Shown here in pieces: positions 12,970 to 15,693 of a DNA stretch of 15,693 nucleotides. This DNA is from Ktedonobacterales bacterium (lineage in GTDB: Bacteria; Chloroflexota; Ktedonobacteria; Ktedonobacterales; JADMIN01). Below the pieces are notes generated by a model. The model had not been told where the DNA came from. It was given only the letters and a program-made list of their open reading frames with translations, and searched no databases. The DNA lies in assembly GCA_015478575.1 (NCBI GenBank), contig JADMIN010000013.1, positions 1 to 15,693 on the forward strand, given 5' to 3'. How positions within the stretch are numbered: the stretch's first letter is position 1; the number at the start of each line of letters is the position of its first letter. The position numbers and the translations under genes are program-made.

Positions 12970-14448
12970 CTACGCCTCCTCCACCCGCGCGCCGAGCCGC
13001 GTGAGGTCGTCGAAGAAGGTCGGATAGCTCTTGGCCACCGCCTCCGCGCCGCTGATGAACAGGCCAGCGCGGCTGCGCAGCGCCGCCACCGCCAGCGCCT
13101 GCACCAGCCGGTGATCGTCGTGGCCCTCCACTTCCGCGCCACCGGCGATGCCCTCGGGCTGGCCACACACGGCAATGGCGTCGGGCAGCGGCTCCGCGTC
13201 GCCGCCCGCGTGCCGCAACTCGGCGCAGAGGTCGCCGATGCGGTCGCTCTCCTTGAGTCGCAGGGTGGCGACGTTCTCGAAACGGCTCCGCCCCGTGGCG
13301 AAGCACGCCGCCGCCGCCAGCGCCGGTATGCTATCTATCAGCGCGTCGCCATCTATCACCGCGCCTTGGAGGTCCGCCACCGCCAGCGTCAGCACGCTGC
13401 CCGGCGCGGTGCTGGCGCTCGTGCCGTCCACAGGGTCGCCGCTCGCGGTACCGCCGCCAGCAGCCGACTGCCACGCCAGTGGCGCGCCCAGCGCCGCCAG
13501 CGCCCCCAGCAGCGCCCGCGCATCCTCCGCGTCGGGCGCCAGCCCGGCCAGCCGCAACGGCGCCCGCAGCGCCAGTGCCGCCGCCAGCAGTGCCGCCGCC
13601 GATGGCGCGTCGCCGGGCACATCATAGACGCCAGCGCGGTAGCGCTGGCCACCTGGCACGCGGAAACGGCGCAGGTCTGGCGCGGCCTCCAGCGTGATGC
13701 CAGCGGCGGCCAAGACCCGCAGCGTCGCGCGGACGAGCGGCGTTGAGCGCAGGTCGCCCGACACCGTGATCTCCAGGCCGAGCGGCAGCAGCGGCGCCAG
13801 GTAGAGCAGCGCGCTCAGATACTGCGAACTGCGCGCGCCGGAGACGCTGACCGCGCCGCCGCGTGGCGGTCCGCCGCGCAGCGGTCCGCCGCGCAGCGTA
13901 ATGGGCAGCAGCCCATCAGTTCCCTGCGCCTCCACTTGGAGGCCCAGCGTGGCGAGCGCGGTGAGCAGATCGCTATTGGGGCGGCGCCCTAGCGAGGCAG
14001 GATGGTCCGTCTCGAAGCGCACCGTCGGCAGCAGCGCGCCCAACCCCAGCAGCAGCCGCAGCACAGCGCCAGCATTGCCCATCGCCAGGACGCCGCCAGC
14101 GGGCACCTGTGGCCGACCGGCGACTCCGCGCACACGCAGCGCCCAGCCCGCGCCATCCGGCTCCCACTCCGCGCTGGCGCCGAGCGCGCGCAGCGCCCGC
14201 ACCAGCACTGCCGTATCCTCGCTAATCGCCGGTCCGCGTACGAGGCTCTCGCCTTCGGCCAGCAGCGCGACGAGCAGGTAGCGCAGCGTGTAATACTTCG
14301 AGCCGGCGATGCGCAGCATGGTCCCCGCCGCATCCCGCGTGCCCAGCGTACCGGTCGCTGGGCCAGCGACGAAGACACGCCGTGATGGCTGGGGGGTGGG
14401 TGGCAGTGGCGACGGCTGGACCAGGGCGGGATCATCGTTCAGCGACAT
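12970..14448 (-). CDS. aroA: 3-phosphoshikimate 1-carboxyvinyltransferase (EPSP synthase), divergent
   Basis: The product is 492 aa; it joins shikimate-3-phosphate and PEP in chorismate synthesis. Recognisable motifs are GSK-YYT-LR (49-56), GNAGAVLR (124-131), RRPNSDLL (155-162), SSQYLSALL (207-215), GDAPSAAALLAAA, ALIDSIPALAAAACFA, LRLKESDR, DDHR and VAKSYPTFFDD near the C-terminus (K473). Lys and Arg of the first motif remain, but Ser23 of E. coli AroA is Tyr (Y52), Thr97 is Ala (A128) and Pro101 is Leu (L132). An N-terminal Pro-rich extension of about 25 residues and a GGPLRGG repeat segment (187-198) are extra. ATG 14448 has AAAGGA 7 nt upstream. It is divergent from folD. Overall the match is certain to the enolpyruvyl transferase family and strong for AroA. 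Confidence 0.93.
   Translation of the reverse strand: MSLNDDPALVQPSPLPPTPQPSRRVFVAGPATGTLGTRDAAGTMLRIAGSKYYTLRYLLVALLAEGESLVRGPAISEDTAVLVRALRALGASAEWEPDGAGWALRVRGVAGRPQVPAGGVLAMGNAGAVLRLLLGLGALLPTVRFETDHPASLGRRPNSDLLTALATLGLQVEAQGTDGLLPITLRGGPLRGGPPRGGAVSVSGARSSQYLSALLYLAPLLPLGLEITVSGDLRSTPLVRATLRVLAAAGITLEAAPDLRRFRVPGGQRYRAGVYDVPGDAPSAAALLAAALALRAPLRLAGLAPDAEDARALLGALAALGAPLAWQSAAGGGTASGDPVDGTSASTAPGSVLTLAVADLQGAVIDGDALIDSIPALAAAACFATGRSRFENVATLRLKESDRIGDLCAELRHAGGDAEPLPDAIAVCGQPEGIAGGAEVEGHDDHRLVQALAVAALRSRAGLFISGAEAVAKSYPTFFDDLTRLGARVEEA
13853..13897. repeat. 15-bp tandem repeat inside aroA
   Basis: The unit GGTCCGCCGCGCAGC is exact at 13868-13882 and 13883-13897, and a degenerate copy lies at 13853-13867. 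It encodes the GGPLR/GGPPR stretch in the surface region before the SSQ motif. Confidence 0.85.
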
Positions 14449-14742
14449 CGGGATTCCTTTGACGGCGGTGCGGTGTCACGAGCGGTAGCAGCTTCCCTCT
14501 ATAGGTATTGTACGCCGCCAGAGGCGACAGTCGCGGAGCGTGAGCGGCACACACCGGCGCCCCTCTCAGTGGCCGCTGGGGCACATCGCCCACAGGATGG
14601 CATGGTATAGTAGGGGCGAAGCGCGGGGGTGCGCCTTCTCCGCGAGGCGCGCCCGCGGCGGGGAGCGTGGCAACGCTTCTCCACCGGGCCGATATACGTG
14701 GTGGCATGCCACATGGACGACGAGCGAAAGAGCATGGTGGGC
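14449..14742. other. Divergent intergenic region between aroA and folD
   Basis: This 294-base region has, for aroA on the minus strand, a TACAAT -10 candidate (14512 to 14507) without a clear -35, and for folD the extended -10 at 14603-14611. In-frame folD starts upstream of 14743 (GTG 14629, ATG 14713, ATG 14734) would encode residues unlike the family. Confidence 0.5.
14603..14611 (+). promoter_or_regulatory. Extended -10 promoter for folD
   Basis: TGGTATAGT is identical to the nonamer ahead of the SDR gene. It is a TGn-extended -10 without a visible -35. The predicted start near 14618 gives a leader of about 125 nt to the preferred ATG. Confidence 0.5.
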
Positions 14743-15582
14743 ATGAGCGCGATGCTCCTCGATGGCCGCGAGCTGGCGGCACGCCTGCGGGCGCGGCTCA
14801 CCACCGAGGCGGCGCGCGTGGCGGATGAGCGTGGACGCCCCGCGAACCTCACGCTCGTCGGTGTCGGGGAGGATGCGACCGCGCGGCTCTATGCCGAGCA
14901 GGTGGCGCGTTCCGCCCGCCGCGTGGGCATGGAGTGTGTGTGGCGCGCGCTGCCCGCGACGACCACCGAGACGGCGCTACGCATGGAGATCGCGGCGCTG
15001 GGTGCCCGCGCCGATGTGGATGGCGTGGCGCTCTTGCTGCCACTGCCCGCGCGCATGCGCCAGCGGGTGGTGATGGAGGTGCTGCCGCCGGAGAAGGATG
15101 TGGACGGCTTGGGGCCGCGCAACGCCGGCCACCTGATGCTCGGCTTTCCCAGTTTTGTGCCGAGCACCGCCGACGCCGCGCTGGAGCTTCTGCGCGACGC
15201 GGGCATCGCGCTCCAAGGGCGGAGCGCGGTGGTGGTCGGGCGCAGCAACGTCGGCGGCAAGCCCGCGGCGCTGCTCTTCCTGCGCGAGAACGCCACCGTC
15301 ACTCTCTGTCACTCACGCACGCCCGATCTGCCCGCCATGACGCGCCAAGCGGACATTCTCTTCACCAGCGTCGGGCGGGCGAACTGTATCACCGCGGAGA
15401 TGGTCAAGCCGGGCGCGGTGGTGCTGGATGCGGGGATGAACGCGGTAGATGGGCGATTGGTCGGTGATGTCGCGTTCGACGCGGTGCGCGCGGTGGCTGG
15501 CTACCTCTCGCCCGTCCCCGGCGGCCTCGGCCCGCTCACCAACCTCATGCTCATCCGCCACACGCTGGTCGGGCCGAGCTAA
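14743..15582 (+). CDS. folD: FolD-family protein (methylenetetrahydrofolate dehydrogenase/cyclohydrolase) lacking key catalytic residues
   Basis: The product is 279 aa. The ATG at 14743 is preferred because it makes the numbering match E. coli FolD exactly (MSAMLLDG against MAAKIIDG). Y50 is kept, but the catalytic Lys54 of the YxxxK motif is Val (YAEQV), and Gln98 of the QLPLP motif is Leu (LLLPLP). Asp121 of KDVDG is kept. The NADP-binding half is well conserved: VVVGRSNVGGKP, CHSRTPDLP, DAGMN, and PVPGGLGPLT near the C-terminus. FolD normally oxidises 5,10-methylene-THF and hydrolyses the methenyl product. Loss of Lys and Gln predicts loss of cyclohydrolase activity, with dehydrogenase activity uncertain. 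The ribosome binding site is weak (GGTGGG). The gene may be a specialised or paralogous member. Confidence 0.9.
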   Translation: MSAMLLDGRELAARLRARLTTEAARVADERGRPANLTLVGVGEDATARLYAEQVARSARRVGMECVWRALPATTTETALRMEIAALGARADVDGVALLLPLPARMRQRVVMEVLPPEKDVDGLGPRNAGHLMLGFPSFVPSTADAALELLRDAGIALQGRSAVVVGRSNVGGKPAALLFLRENATVTLCHSRTPDLPAMTRQADILFTSVGRANCITAEMVKPGAVVLDAGMNAVDGRLVGDVAFDAVRAVAGYLSPVPGGLGPLTNLMLIRHTLVGPS

Positions 15583-15587
15583 TGGCT

Positions 15588-15604
15588 GGACCGCGGCGCG
15601 GTCC
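15588..15604 (+). terminator. Hairpin 5 bp after the folD stop
   Basis: GGACCGC (15588-15594) and GCGGTCC (15598-15604) form a perfect 7-bp stem with loop GGC. GCTGGA/TCCAGC (15585-15590, 15629-15634) could form an alternative outer stem. No T-run follows, so confidence as a terminator is modest. Confidence 0.45.
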
Positions 15605-15638
15605 GACGTGCGCTTGAGCGGGAGACCATCCAGCGAGA

Positions 15639-15693
15639 AGGAGGCGTACACCAGGAGGCGTACACCAGGAGGCGTACACCAGGAGGCGTACAC
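15639..15693. repeat. 14-bp tandem repeat running off the window
   Basis: The unit AGGAGGCGTACACC occurs at 15639, 15653 and 15667, with a fourth copy from 15681 cut by the window edge after 13 bases. Each copy contains AGGAGG, a perfect Shine-Dalgarno sequence. The repeat is intergenic, and its length is not a multiple of three. Confidence 0.95.

Noticed and set aside
12718..13746. Long plus-strand open frame (342 codons) opposite aroA
   Set aside because: It is Arg/Ala/Gln-rich without any domain, lies antisense to a well-recognised enzyme, and reflects high-GC codon structure of the opposite strand.
15313..15693. Minus-strand open frame beginning in the 14-bp repeat
   Set aside because: It is antisense to conserved FolD sequence and its start lies in a non-frame-preserving repeat.

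Overview
The window is a GC-rich (roughly two-thirds G+C by eye), gene-dense stretch of bacterial chromosome. Gene content points most naturally to a member of the Chloroflexota, possibly Ktedonobacteria-like: a pentapeptide-repeat protein with a C-terminal pore-like membrane module, a two-module bacterial-PH membrane protein, an AI-2E family permease, and housekeeping genes (gyrA, recF, aroA, folD) scattered as single units. This assignment is inference from gene style; no rRNA or other phylogenetic marker is present.

Layout, left to right: the 3' part of a pentapeptide-repeat/pore-like membrane protein (2-1243, +); a 469-bp gap with a tandem repeat, three hairpins, a LexA-box-like palindrome and an extended -10 promoter; an SDR oxidoreductase (1713-2498, +) facing a bacterial-PH/PASTA membrane protein (2508-3980, -); an AI-2E family permease (4192-5367, -); a divergent promoter region with nested complementary boxes; DNA gyrase subunit A interrupted by an intein (5652-8906, +; intein 5976-6746); an unassigned four-helix membrane protein (8998-9774, -) behind a near-consensus sigma70-type promoter; a coiled-coil protein (10055-10600, -) divergent from a Dabb-domain protein (10702-11004, +); recF (11117-12436, -); a 533-bp gap holding a candidate structured RNA with an intrinsic terminator; aroA (12970-14448, -) divergent from folD (14743-15582, +); and a 14-bp tandem repeat running off the right edge.

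The genes do not form one pathway. gyrA and recF belong to replication and repair, but gyrB, dnaA and dnaN are not beside them. aroA (chorismate synthesis) and folD (one-carbon metabolism) share a divergent intergenic region. Most genes are monocistronic, in alternating orientation, each with its own leader.

The most unusual points are: a GyrA intein at the Gly|Ser junction of the QGNFG-S motif, with what looks like an eroded HNH homing endonuclease; a step in codon composition across the intein; a FolD homologue lacking both the catalytic Lys and the partner Gln; a PASTA domain fused to bacterial PH modules; a structured-RNA candidate between recF and aroA; four alternating complementary boxes in the gyrA leader; and many short tandem repeats whose unit length is a multiple of three inside genes but not between them. 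No complete transposon, CRISPR array, tRNA or rRNA was found.
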